Assembly: GCA_017506865.1 (NCBI GenBank)
Contig: JAFCMP010000112.1
Location: forward strand, 1,240,001 to 1,304,000
DNA: 64,000 nucleotides
Source: Tribonema minus
Lineage: Eukaryota; Sar; Xanthophyceae; Tribonematales; Tribonemataceae
Direction: 5' to 3'
The position numbers and the translations under genes were made by a program. Within the stretch, counting starts at the first letter, position 1, and each line of letters starts with the position of its first letter. The notes below the pieces were generated by a model that did no database searches, had not been told where the DNA came from, and saw only the letters and a list, made by a program, of their open reading frames with translations. Shown here one piece after another: positions 47,760-58,136 of this stretch.

Positions 47760-49722
47760 TTACTTGCGCTTGTACACGACCAGCATCGCCTGCCCCGCTG
47801 TTGACTTAGCACTTCTGCGCGCACGCCTGGCACCCCTATTATCTGACATCTCCTCCTCTCCTGCGGCGGCAGACCTCATCACGATGCTGCTGTCATTTAT
47901 ATTGTACCACCCGCCATCCTCGCCAAGCACGTCCGTCGTGTAGTGGCCGTTCGACAGTGTAGTGCCCTCGTGGTATACGATGATCATGGGCTCATATGTT
48001 GCGGTGACAGTGTCGGTGATGGCGCCATCGTCAAGGATCGAAACCGGCACCTTGAGCTCTTCAGTCACGGCCACAGTGTGGCAGATTTTCGTCCTCTGCG
48101 CATTGGCAATCACAGGACAGGAGAAGTGTCAGCGCGCAATGTGAGACGTACATACACATGCACATGATTCATAGCCCTGCACTGCATCCAATATTTCACT
48201 TTACCTTGTTGTAGCGCATCAAAGAGATGATGATGGTGTCCTTTAGCTGAGCGACGAACTCCTGCTTGTGAACATTCTTCTGTTTGCACCAGTCGCACTC
48301 CTTGTCTGTGATGTGCTCGTCCTCCAAAAACGTTTTGAGGCAGTCTTGCAGGGTGAGGAGTGGCTTGCCCTTGAGGGTCTGTGACACAGAGAAATGCAAT
48401 GTGTCAACACATCAGTTGATGATGATAATCATCTGAGACAGGTGCACATAAGCAATGAGGAAACGGTGCGAAAAACATACCTTGACGTTCACTTCGACAA
48501 TCGCCATGCCGATGTCCGATGTCATTGATGAGTATCCGCACCCACTTGTGGCACACGTCACTTGATGGACAAGTTGAATCTTCAGTTGGGTGACGCTTTC
48601 GCGGACGGCGCTGTGCTGAAGTGACAATGACGCGTAAGCTTGAATTGCCCTGAACATCAGTTGAAGTGTTTCAGACGCATCCTGTTCTTCAGTCTTGTCG
48701 ATATCGAAGGCCTTGACCATCGCCAGGATGGTCTTCCACTCAACGTGCCGATGCACCGACATGTCGCGTATGACGTTGCACAACGCCAGCAGAGCTGGGC
48801 CCATCGTGCGCTTTTTGAATGCGTTCGGGGCGGGTATCACCAACCTGCAGGCACCACACAACGCGGGAAACAGTTGAGTCACAAGTTCATGATGGTGCGC
48901 AGCAAAGCATGTACAACTAGTCGACCAGAAAGACGGACTCACTCTACCAGGGCTTCTGCCAGGGGCTTGACGTTGAAGATGACCTGCAGCGCTGGATTGA
49001 CATGGCACGTCTTTATGGTCGACCGGCGAGGAACGCCAACCATGCCTCCATTGGGCCTCACACGCATCGGTGTGTCGGGACGGTCTGGTGACTCAGGGAC
49101 CTGTGGCGCTGCATCGTCCGAGTCCAGACTGAAGAGGCGCCCCATCTCCTCCTCCAGGCTCGTCTCCAGGCACGGTTTGATGACCAAGTCATTGATGGCT
49201 TGCCAAGAGATCTGCAAGGCAAAAACAGCATGAAGCAGCTTTGAATTGTGGCGATTGGGGGCAGATGTGTGCTCCACAGGTCCTTCAGCACACGGCCCTC
49301 CAGTCTCTCACCTCCAACAAGATGTCTGTGGGATCGTTCCTGATGTCCTCCAAGAACGACGGCACGATCGTGTCCATGGGCACTCCTTTGGCTGGCAGAA
49401 GATGGCGCGGTGCCCCTCGCTTCAGCACATAGACTTTGCCCTTGAGCTCAAGGTGAGGATGGCTCTGGAGAGACTGGTGTAGCTGGACTCTGAATGCCTC
49501 GTGTGACAGCAGCTGCTGCTTCAGCGTGGCAGGAAACATTGCGTCTCGGTAAAAGTCATAGCGAGGCGTGCTCTCTGTGACCTCCATGGCTGCAATCTCG
49601 CCTCCTGGCTGCTGCTCAGGCTGCTGCTGCTCCTGGTCTATCTGTCGCCTGCACGCTTGCCGAGCTTTCTCTCTCGCCCTCTCGGCCTGCTGTGCTAAGT
49701 TGATGACCACCAACTTTGACAT
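47760..49722 (-). CDS. Ubiquitin-specific protease (USP, peptidase C19), five exons
   Basis: Exons (reading order) 49722-49312, 49211-48943, 48844-48481, 48378-48205 and 48095-47760 join in phase to 517 aa. The Cys box is in exon 2 (KTCHVNPALQVIFNV, canonical GNTCYxNxxLQ), the QQDA-type box in exon 3 (EEQDASETLQLMFRAI), zinc-type Cys pairs are CATSGCGYSS and CDWCKQK, and the His box in exon 5 is NGHYTTDVLGEDGGWYNINDSSI. The Gly-Asn before the catalytic Cys is replaced by Ile-Lys, which may affect the oxyanion hole. A Gln-rich N-terminal extension precedes the domain; the C-terminus is basic. It would remove ubiquitin from protein substrates. Introns are only 100-270 bases. Confidence 0.8.
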
Positions 49723-49828
49723 GAACTTCAAAGTTGAAGAGGACGCACACGTGGCACAGCATCAACAGTTGGGGGAAAATGACCGATAAGTTCGGGGAAA
49801 ATGACCGATAGGTGGACATTGTCTTTCA

Positions 49829-50404
49829 TTAAAATGGCACGCCTGTGGCATTGGCTGCGAACGCAATTTCCTTGACACTAAAGAACCCTTTGCGTCTACT
49901 GTTGGCTTTCATGTCGCGCAACCTGCACACGAATTTCTCATAGTCGGCCTTTCGGCCATTTTTGCGAACGGGCCCGGCAATTTCAGTCTTGAGCGCTTCG
50001 ATTTTGCGGAGTCGCGCTTGCTTCTCGGTGTCCAGGTCAGATATAGTCTTGCCCAGCTCGTCCACCTCTGTACTCAGTACGTCCACATTTTCCCGTCCCT
50101 TGACACACTCCTTCTCGTAGTCAGAGGCTTCATCGCTGAGCGACGCCAGTTCCATTTGTTTCACCAGACACGATGCCATTTTGTCATGCACACTGTTGTT
50201 TATCTCAGCGAGGGCGGCCTCTGTTGACACGAGGATGCTGTTGGCCTTCCTGATGCTGCTGTTGACTGCATCGCGCTGCTGCACCATTGCCAAAAGCTTA
50301 TTTTGCCCATCGATGATTTCGGTCTGTACGTAGCCCCACTGCTGCATCACTGGGCCGCTGAAGTAGCTGGGGGTGAACGGCTCCGCGTTGCAGTCCATTT
50401 CCAC
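49829..50404 (-). CDS. Coiled-coil hypothetical protein, 191 aa
   Basis: Start ATG 50404 (MEMDCNAEPFTPSYFSGPVM). Residues 30-150 form a nearly continuous coiled coil (LLAMVQQRDAVNSSIRKANS; LSTEVDELGKTISDLDTEKQ), with a basic C-terminus (VRKNGRKADYEKFVCRLRDM). Unrecognised. Upstream (50420-50475) lies an AT-rich island. Confidence 0.55.
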   Translation of the reverse strand: MEMDCNAEPFTPSYFSGPVMQQWGYVQTEIIDGQNKLLAMVQQRDAVNSSIRKANSILVSTEAALAEINNSVHDKMASCLVKQMELASLSDEASDYEKECVKGRENVDVLSTEVDELGKTISDLDTEKQARLRKIEALKTEIAGPVRKNGRKADYEKFVCRLRDMKANSRRKGFFSVKEIAFAANATGVPF

Positions 50405-50419
50405 AGTGGTTGTGAATGC

Positions 50420-50475
50420 ACGCCCTTGTGTGCAATTTAATCAATTAAAACGGTTATATTTAATTTGTATCGCTG
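50420..50475 (-). promoter_or_regulatory. AT-rich island upstream of the coiled-coil gene
   Basis: Plus-strand sequence CAATTTAATCAATTAAAACGGTTATATTTAATTTG, about 25-65 bases before ATG 50404 on the minus strand; same composition type as the islands before other intronless genes here. Confidence 0.4.
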
Positions 50476-50572
50476 TTTTAACCTTTTGCTTGCACTTGGC
50501 ACCGTTAATGTTTCGTATCCGAGGATATCCATGCACCCGTGCAATGGAGTTATTTGCGTTGAGTTAAAGTTA

Positions 50573-51593
50573 TAACACAACTCTGCCCGCGGCATCGGCT
50601 TTGAATTCCTTTGTGCGTTCGAATTTGAGGTTCTCCAGTATCCACGCCAACCTGCTTGCGCGATTTGAATTACAGTACACCAGCACCAGAGGTGTGGTGG
50701 CATTACCAATCATATGATGTACCGCCAGCGCGTCCTCCAGTGCGGATACCATAATGTGGTGCATAGTTGCATCTGAGTACGGTCGTATATGGCAGGTGAA
50801 CATGCCCCCTACCATGATCTGATACAGCTCGGAGAGCTCGTGGCTCAGCAGTTTGCGCGCAGCGTGCACACACGCCTCGTATACATTCTTGACATTACCT
50901 GATGTGTCTCCTTTCCAGAAGTACTGATTTTTAAAATGGGCCAGCATTTGGTGTGCCGCGGTGACGTACGCCGTGTTGGTGAGTGATGTGTCGATATACA
51001 TCCACTTTTGCAGACGCAGCGTGTTAAGCGAGTGCACCTTGTTTTGGGTTAGGTCAGACCAACTCTTCGTTACTTGAGTCATGTGCGTTTCGGGGTTGAG
51101 TGACACTTCAGCATTGTCTCCACGTATTCCAGAAACAATTTTACATTTGAAAAGCGTTGCAAGAGTTGTTGGAACATGCGGTCGACGCACGCACAGGCTT
51201 CAGAACAGTTTTGAGGGATTGTGTTAGTATCAAACACCCACAACGTGCGCTTACTGGTACCCTCACATCTGGAAAATACTGTGAGTTTATCGGCCCCCGT
51301 GAAGCACCCGAGGCTGCTGAGGTACTGTTCAGCGCCGCCGATTGAAGCACCAGCTCCCATTTTTTGTGTACAGCAGGTACCACACATTTTTTCACGCGCG
51401 TCATCGTCATTATCCTCAGCTTGTGCAGAGCTCCAGCGACCAGCTGCTCGCGATCGCAGCACACATCCCTTTGTCTGGACATTGGCAAAATCAATGTGTG
51501 GCCCTCAGAGGTGGCCTTTGCCCATGGTCGTCGTAGGCAACTACATCTGGTGCCGCATTTGGCCGCGTCGCCGTCGGCACTACCTTCACCCAC
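50573..51593 (-). pseudogene. Decayed gene of unknown function, two frameshifts
   Basis: Three overlapping minus-strand frames each read sensibly over part of the region. The first (to about 51425) has GHTLILPMSRQRDVCCDREQ; the second (51440-51080) has FTGADKLTVFSRCEGTSKRT and WVFDTNTIPQNCSEACACVD; the third (about 51080-50573) has VTKSWSDLTQNKVHSLNTLR and VLVYCNSNRASRLAWILENL. Sequence flow suggests one ancestral protein of about 330 aa. I do not recognise it. Confidence 0.4.
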
Positions 51594-51756
51594 TCGTTTG
51601 TATCAGCTCGTCGGCAGCAGTGCTTTGTCAGAGCTCTGTGTGTCGATTGTAAAACAGCCTTCATAAACGGCTCTAGGGTCAGTGTAGTGCGGTGTGATGT
51701 ACATTGTATGCAGTGGTCCTATGGCGCACATGATGCATGCACGAAGGCATTTGAGC

Positions 51757-52160
51757 TGTGCGAACACTCCTGCAAGGAGCAGAGGGGACCTGCAAAGAGC
51801 CCCTGCAAAGAGCACCTGCGAAGAGCACCTGCGCCCGAGCACCTGCAAAGAGCACCTGCGAATAGCACCTTCGAAGAGCGCCTGAAAATAGCATCTGCGA
51901 AGAGCGCCTGCGAATAGCAGCTTGCAAAGGGCACTTGCAAAGAGTACTTAAGCACTTGCAAAGAGCACTCAACCTGCATAGTGCTCTCAACTTGCGAAGA
52001 GCACTTGCGAAGAGTGCTTGCGAAGAGCACTCAACTTGCATAGAGCTCTCAACTTGCAAAGAGCACTTGCGAAGAGTACTTGAGCACTTGCAAAGAGCAC
52101 TCAACTTGCATAGAGCTCTCAACTTGCGAAGCGCACTTGCAAAGAGCACTCAGCTTGCGA
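51757..52160 (+). repeat. Dodecamer array GCAAAGAGCACY, right
   Basis: About 30 copies of the GCGAAGAGCACTT / GCAAAGAGCACCT family, with CTCAACTTGC spacers in the second half. Inverted relative to the array at 22345-22590. Confidence 0.85.
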
Positions 52161-52165
52161 AGAGC

Positions 52166-52528
52166 AACGTGCACAACCTCAAGCCCTTTAGTGCATGTAC
52201 TTCAACTTGAGGGCATGTCCTCGTCGCCAACAGTCCCGTCTGTGCCACACGTGATGTGAAATCTCAAATACGACCCCCTACACTATGCCAAGCTTTGTGA
52301 ATTTTTTTGACTGCAATGAATTCTTTTGATTTCTGTAGGGAATAGTCTCACAGAGAGAGACAGCAAGATCTGGATGTTGCTTGGTTGAAAGTCCCTCGGA
52401 ATTATTTCCAGTAATATTCAATTAATTAAGGTGAATTAAATAACTGTCAGTATTGTTGTATAAGCCAAATCCAAGCCCAATCCTGGAAAAATAAATATTT
52501 CAGATTTATCGGGTAGTTAGAAATGAGG
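52166..52528 (-). repeat. Repeat core, right copy 1 (inverted)
   Basis: Reverse complement of the left copy 22013-22382, including the CTCAAGCCC..GCACATG junction with the array, TTAATTAAGGTGAATTAAATAACTGTC, and the end TTTCAGATTTATCGGGTAGTTAG. Differences are scattered point changes and small indels. Confidence 0.85.
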
Positions 52529-52587
52529 TTCGGGTAGTTATTTAGACCAGGAAGTCACTTGGGCAGAAAAATAAAGCGGAAGCGGCT

Positions 52588-53170
52588 CCGCCATTAAAAG
52601 CGAGAAGGCATAGCTAAACAGCGAGCCCCCAGAAACGATTTGTTACGGCCTCACAGTGCATCACCAGTCAGTGCTACTGAAAGTGATGCTGCCTTCGCTA
52701 TCACAGTGGCGTGTATCGATCGCAGGCATGAGTTGTTGACTTGCGTGACTTTGACCTTTTGACCGTCCGCCATAAAGAGCGAGAAGGCACAGCTAAACAG
52801 CGAGCCCCCAGAAACGATTTGTTACGGCCTCACAGTGCATCACCAGTCAGTGCTACTGATAGTGATGCTGCCTTCGTTATCGCAGTGGCGTGTATCGATC
52901 GCAGGCATGAGTTGTTGACTTGCGTGACTTTGACCTTTTGACCGTCCGCCATAAAGAGCGAGAAGGCACAGGTAAAACAGCGAGCCCCCAGAAACGATTT
53001 GTTAAAGTCGCACAAGCCAACCTCAGTCAGCGCTACTGATAGTGATGCTGCCTTCGCTATCGCAGTGGCGTGTATCGATCGCAGGCATGAGTTGTTGACT
53101 TGCGTGACTTTGACCTTTTGGCAGTCCGCCGAAAAGAGCGAGAAGGCACGGCTATTCCAGCGAGCCCACA
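52588..53170. repeat. 180-base satellite, three full units
   Basis: CAGCGAGCCCCCAGAAACGATTTG recurs at 52618, 52798 and 52978 and as a diverged CAGCGAGCCCAC at 53158, an exact 180-base period. The period equals 60 codons, so all frames give a repeated peptide, including a minus-strand ORF of 125 aa; no independent evidence of coding. Confidence 0.9.
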
Positions 53171-53255
53171 CCTTAGAATTACATCTGCTTGAAGTTGAGG
53201 TGTTCATCTTTACGCATCAACACCTGATCTGTACTACACTTGCTAGCATACCATA

Positions 53256-53690
53256 AAATAAGTCGCCAACACTTCTCTGAACCTTGTGGAAATTTTTGTC
53301 TTCACTGAATTATTTTGAGCCCAGTAGGTAATAGTCTCACAGAAAGAGACAGTAAGATCAGGATGTTTCTTGGTTGAAAGTCCCTCGGAATTATTTCCAG
53401 TAATATTCAATTAATTAAGGTGAATTAAATAACTGTCAGTATTGTCGTATATCCCAAAGCCTCGCCCAATCCTGGAAAAATATTTTTTTCAGATTTATCG
53501 GGTCGTTACAATGAGGTTCGGGTAGTTATGTAGACTAACAAGTTACTCGGGAGAGAAATGAAGCACTTTTAGGCTGCTGCGTATCACATAGCACCAAGAG
53601 TACTTGCAAAGAGCACTTGCAAAGAGCTCTCAACTTGCGAAGAGCACTTGCAAAGAGCTCTCAACTTGCGAAGAGCACTTGCCTTGTATG
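53256..53690 (-). repeat. Repeat core, right copy 2 (inverted) with link and short array
   Basis: Core 53256-53510, link 53511-53590 (GTTACAATGAGGTTCGGGTAGTTATGTAG..) and a short dodecamer array 53590-53685. In reverse complement the order array-link-core matches 22560-22945. Confidence 0.85.
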
Positions 53691-53719
53691 CATTGTTGCC
53701 TGTCATGCAATGGAGCTGC

Positions 53720-54150
53720 AAACATGGCATGTCATTGGCACCGTTGCTGCAATTGTGTCAGCTCGATTCAAGTGAAACAAGGCTTCAATTAAGTCAACTG
53801 TGCCAGCACAATTCACATGACACAACTGCATCCAAGGTGCCCACCAGCACACAAATTGAGTCGGTTATGTCAAACGGCATCATTGCTGGCACCATTGATG
53901 GCCTTGTGTCTATGAGCGCAAGCATTTATTCAAGTGAAACAAGGCTTCTATTGAGTCAAATAAGCCAGCACGATTCAGTGCACACAAGAACATCCTTTGT
54001 GCCACACGGCAACAATCTGTGTCATCTTTTGTGCGCACCGTTGATGCTATTGTGTCAGCTCAATCCAAGTGAAACAAGGCTTCAATGGAGTCAACAGTGC
54101 CTTCGGCCAAACAATCCACACAAGAGCATTTATTGTGCACAGTGCTGATA
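53720..54150 (+). repeat. Dispersed repeat, left copy, flanking the 2OG oxygenase gene
   Basis: Contains GATTCAAGTGAAACAAGGCTTCAATT, GTGCCAGCACAATTCACATGACACAACTGCATCC and CCACCAGCACACAAATTGAGTC, repeated internally about every 130-170 bases. The same blocks occur in direct orientation at 55690-56350 on the other side of the gene. Confidence 0.8.
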
Positions 54151-54172
54151 TATATTAAAGTGACACCCGCAC

Positions 54173-55481
54173 TCACACCAGAGCAACTCGCTCTGTCTCA
54201 TCCGCAATTGGCCACGCGTTCGGCCCATGCGCACTCTGCGTGTAAAAGTGCAGGCGCATGTGATACTCGCCAGCTGCGCCCTCGTATCCCGCGCCCTCGT
54301 GTACCAGCGCTCCATGAAAGAGTATGACGTCTCCCGCATTCAGGTGCACCGTGATGCGCTCCTGCGCCCTGACGCTCGTAGCGTCGAAGCTCCCTGGCCA
54401 CAGATGAAACGCCCCGTTGTCGTGGAGGCTCATCAGCACGCCAACCGGGAAGCCAGTGTTCTTGGTTAAAGCTCTCTTGATGCTGTGATGCGGTGTGTGT
54501 GTGTGTGTGTGCAAATGTAGGTCAAAGTGTTGTCAGCATATCAAACATACAAACATCACGTGTGAGCACACACACACGCAGCACAGGCGCAGCCGCGACA
54601 CACAGCTATGGTGCATGTCGCTGCTACATGTGAGTGAGCACACCACGCGCGCACCGCAGCGCAGCTACATGTGAGCACACACACACGCACCGCAGCGCAG
54701 GCGCCACCGCGACACACAACTATGGTACTATGTGCATGTCGCTGATACATGTGAGCACACCGTACACGCACCGCAGCGCAGGCGCCACCGCGACACACAA
54801 CTATGGTACTATGTGCACGTCGCTGCTACATGTGAGCAAACCACACGCACACTGGTAGAGGCATCACCTGTCAAGTGGCCAGTCGCGGTGTGGCCCCTGA
54901 GACAGCGCGTCCGCAGCGCTCGTCTTCTTGGAAAGCAGTATCGCCGCCTTTACCACTTTTTTCAGTCTGGAGCCCAGCAGCGTCCTGTTGATGAGTGGTG
55001 CGATCTCTGACAAGGCGAACTGCTTGGCCTTCGTGTAAGGGGAGCGTTTCCCTACTTCAGGCAGGGGCAACTGATATCTGGTGCCCTCCACAGAGTTGAA
55101 AATGCGCCGCCAGTGAGTCGATGTGTCGATGTCGTCAGGCATCTCTGCAAGCAAGCCTAGTGCCTTGCTGCGGAATGCATCGTTGCCTCTGAAGACGCAG
55201 TAGCCATCTGTGGAAAGCGCTCTGATAGCTGTGGCCTCGAGTTGTGCTATGACGAGCCTCTCAGCAGCAGCCCTATCGGCAAGCAAAGCTGCCTGCGCCA
55301 CCGTCATCGCTGCTGCCGCTGTTGCTGTTGCTGCCATCGCCTCTCGAGACGCTGCTGCTGCTGCTGCTGCTGTAGCCCTCTCCAGGCACCTCGCTGCCTT
55401 CCTCTTCTTGTAATTCACAGCAGACCGCTGCTTCTCCTTGTCACTGTGCTTGCTGTAGTAGGTCTTGTCCTTGGGCGCCAT
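54173..55481 (-). CDS. 2-oxoglutarate/Fe(II) dioxygenase (PhyH-like), two exons
   Basis: Exons 55481-54868 and 54482-54173 join in phase (donor CAG/GTGATG, acceptor TCACAG) to 307 aa. A basic and Ala-rich N-terminus (MAPKDKTYYSKHSDKEKQRS) is followed by the catalytic half. The iron ligands are visible: HxD in GPHRDWP at the end of exon 1, distal His in GDVILFHGALVHEGAGY, and the 2OG-binding Arg in MRLHFYTQ. The substrate is unknown; relatives hydroxylate lipids, small molecules or proteins. The intron (54483-54867) contains a CA microsatellite and an 81-base tandem repeat. Direct repeats flank the gene on both sides. Confidence 0.75.
54545..54850 (+). repeat. Intronic 81-base tandem repeat plus CA microsatellite
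   Basis: GCGACACACAACTATGGTACTATGTGCATGTCGCTG repeats at 54710 and 54791, with a diverged copy at 54596, separated by CACACACGCACCGCAGCGCAGGCGCC. A (GT)n tract lies at 54494-54511. Confidence 0.85.
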
Positions 55482-55689
55482 CTTGACCAAGGTGGTAGAC
55501 TGTTTGTGTACCGACCCAAATCGGTAGACTTTTTTTGTACCGACCCGAGATGCATGATTGCCTACTTTGACAGACTCTGCATTACCGCCAAAGTGCAGCC
55601 AGCACATTGCAATGATCTCAAGCATTTGCCTCAGCGCAGTCAATGCGCTTACATTGTGTCATGTGTCAATGCAACAAAGTATCAGCACA

Positions 55690-56350
55690 ATACAAGTTGA
55701 AGGCCATGCAAATGTGTCAGCTCAGTTCAAGTGAAGCAATGCTTCAGCAGAGTCAAAAGTGCCAGCACGATTCACATGACACAACTGCATCCAAGGTGCC
55801 CACCAGCACACAAATTGAGTCAATCGTGTCAACCATACGCACCGTTAATGCCATTTTGTCCGCTCGATTCAAGTAAAGCAAGGCTTCAATCGAGTCAACA
55901 GTGCCAGCACGATTCAGAGCACACTATAGTGTGGCCTTTGGCCACGTGGTGCGGCCTAAGGCCGCGCCACACATCAATGGTGCCCACGTTACACAAAGTG
56001 AGTCAATTGCATCTGTTGTGCGCACCGTTGATGGCATTTTGTCAATGAGCAAGCGCTTATTCATGTGCGCACCGTTGATGGCCTAGTGTCAATCAGCGCA
56101 AGCAGTTATTCAAGTGAAGCAAGGCTTCAACAGAGTCAACAGTGCCAACATGAGTTCGTTGACACCACAGCATTTCTTGTGCACATGGCACGCGAACTGT
56201 GTCCATTGTATCAATGCTGGCACAAGTGATAAATTAGTGTCAGCTCGATTCAAGTCAAACAAGGCTTCAACAGAGCCAACAGTGCCAACACGATGAAAAA
56301 TGACACACTTGCATCAATGGTGCCCATGGCATGCAACACATTAAAGCATG
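55690..56350 (+). repeat. Dispersed repeat, right copy, flanking the 2OG oxygenase gene
   Basis: Direct relative of 53720-54150, with GTGCCAGCACGATTCACATGACACAACTGCATCCAAGG. It includes two hairpins, GTGGCCTTTGGCCAC (55931-55945) and GCGGCCTAAGGCCGC (55951-55965). Short Ser/Gln-rich ORFs in it are artefacts. Confidence 0.8.
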
Positions 56351-56395
56351 CAGCGGCTACAAAGCACACACAAGATACAAACGCATCAACTGTTT

Positions 56396-57898
56396 TCATT
56401 CGTCAACCTCGCCCTCATCACCACCCTCGTCATCACCGCCAGTGCCGAACATCTCTCTGCGCAACGCATGCCTCCTCGCCTTCTTTGCCTCATCGACATC
56501 TTCCACATCCTCATATTCGCCTTGCTCAATCGCCAACAAGGCGCGCAGATACAAAAGACACAACTCCTTCAGCTCTGCAGTCAATGCATACTCGGGTGTC
56601 TTGGTCGACTTGACTGCGTCGATGATGCTCCTAGAGTACTCATTCTCGACAAAGTTGCACGATGTACACACAAGCTTAGTGTTGCCGCATGTATATCCCT
56701 TCACCAAGTTGTCGCGATCCGGCGATGCACGTGTCGCGACGTTAGTGAGTGTCATGAGGTCGGCATGTCCATCGTCGCCGTAGATAAGCGCCCGCAAGCA
56801 TTTGTGGCAGTGGGTGGTGGTGTCGCGAAGCTTCACCAAAATGCGCCTGATGTTGGCGCTTGAGTGGTACAGCGGGCTGGCGTCGTACTCCTTGACAAGC
56901 CGTTCCTCTTCATTGGTCTTGTTCTTCTTCTTGATCAATGCCTCCATCCGCTCCTCATGTGCACGTTTACGCAGCTCTTCGTCTTCCTCCGCAGACCTGC
57001 TCCTTTTCTGCTTGAGAGTCTTCATGCGTGTTTCATGGTTCTGACGGATGTTGCCTGTAGTGGTCGAAAGCCAGCTTTCCCACCGAGAACGGTTCGCTGG
57101 TAGCGCATTGTGTTTGACAGGTGCATTATGCCACTTGCAAATCAAATTGATGACTTGTTCCGGGCAACCGTAGCCGAGATGATCATGACGGCGATCCGGC
57201 GATATCCCCTTGATGCCGTTAAGGGTAAGTTCCACATTGCACTCCGGTCGACCACACCCACAGAACCCATCGCTCCTCTCAAACGCTTCGATGAGTTTTT
57301 GAAGGACGTTGACAGAATTAAACTCATGACCACGTCTCCCTGAATTGCTGTTCATGTTGCCTAAAATCGTGTCGATGACGCGTGCCACGGCATGGGCGGT
57401 ACGCCAGCTACCATTCTTCAAGAAGTTGACAAAGTTCATGTTGGGCATAGGTTCCTCCGGATATGTCATGGGTCGCGTTTTCAACGTACTCCAGACAATA
57501 TCCTTCACCAGTAGCGTAACAGCATTCTGGCCGAGAGCAGTCACTTCGATATCAGGTATCAATTTGGTGATCAGCTTCTTACGAAGCTTGGCACTGGCTC
57601 TCTTGAAGTAGGTCACAATGATAAAGTCCCCAAATAACCCGACCGAAGTGATGATGTCTGGCTCCATGTCGAAAAGCTGCTGGACCATCACAGTGGTAGC
57701 AGGGTGAACCAGGAAAGCTTTGACATCCGGGCTCTTGTGACTCTTGACGCCTTGAAATTGTCTGACCTTGGCGTTGTGGTTGGCATGGAGCTTGCATGTG
57801 TAGTCGCTGGTGCAGCCCGGCCATCCACACAATCGCTTCATTCGTTTGAATGTACGGGCAACGAAGCTCTCATCATCAGATGACTCAGATGAGTCCAT
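56396..57898 (-). CDS. HNH-type (SPDR..GY..N..C..N) protein, 500 aa
   Basis: ATG 57898 (MDSSESSDDESFVARTF); upstream in-frame codons are not ATG. After an acidic start comes a small zinc-like motif CGWPGCTSDYTCKLH. Two copies of an HNH-like signature follow: ISPDRRHDHLGY..LICKWHN (about residues 232-258) preceded by CGCGRPEC, and ASPDRDNLVKGYTCGNTKLVCTSCNF (about 391-415) preceded by CHKCLRALI. The D-R-x-D/N-x3-GY-x4-N-x3-VC-x3-N pattern is that of HNH-family proteins in algal viruses and phages, so DNA cleavage is possible, but a classic His-Asn-His set is incomplete. Lys/Glu-rich helices lie between the two. The tail is acidic. Confidence 0.6.
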   Translation of the reverse strand: MDSSESSDDESFVARTFKRMKRLCGWPGCTSDYTCKLHANHNAKVRQFQGVKSHKSPDVKAFLVHPATTVMVQQLFDMEPDIITSVGLFGDFIIVTYFKRASAKLRKKLITKLIPDIEVTALGQNAVTLLVKDIVWSTLKTRPMTYPEEPMPNMNFVNFLKNGSWRTAHAVARVIDTILGNMNSNSGRRGHEFNSVNVLQKLIEAFERSDGFCGCGRPECNVELTLNGIKGISPDRRHDHLGYGCPEQVINLICKWHNAPVKHNALPANRSRWESWLSTTTGNIRQNHETRMKTLKQKRSRSAEEDEELRKRAHEERMEALIKKKNKTNEEERLVKEYDASPLYHSSANIRRILVKLRDTTTHCHKCLRALIYGDDGHADLMTLTNVATRASPDRDNLVKGYTCGNTKLVCTSCNFVENEYSRSIIDAVKSTKTPEYALTAELKELCLLYLRALLAIEQGEYEDVEDVDEAKKARRHALRREMFGTGGDDEGGDEGEVDE

Positions 57899-57944
57899 GG
57901 CTGCCGTTGTGGTAGTGATGGCTGTGGTAATGATTGTGACAGCA

Positions 57945-58000
57945 CCCACTTATTTTCATTTTTAATTCAAATTTGTTTAATTTATTACCTTGATTTTTTG
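57945..58000 (-). promoter_or_regulatory. AT-rich island upstream of the HNH-type gene
   Basis: TTATTTTCATTTTTAATTCAAATTTGTTTAATTTATTACC lies 50-90 bases before ATG 57898 on the minus strand. Confidence 0.4.
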
Positions 58001-58136
58001 GTGCCCACCCTAGCGCACGGTGAAAATGCAAAAATAATGCAACCTTGTGCGCTTGGCATAGCATTGCACGGCAAAAATGTGTACAAGGCATCAACAGACA
58101 CAATGTGAAATGAATGACACAATTTCGCAGTTTTAT

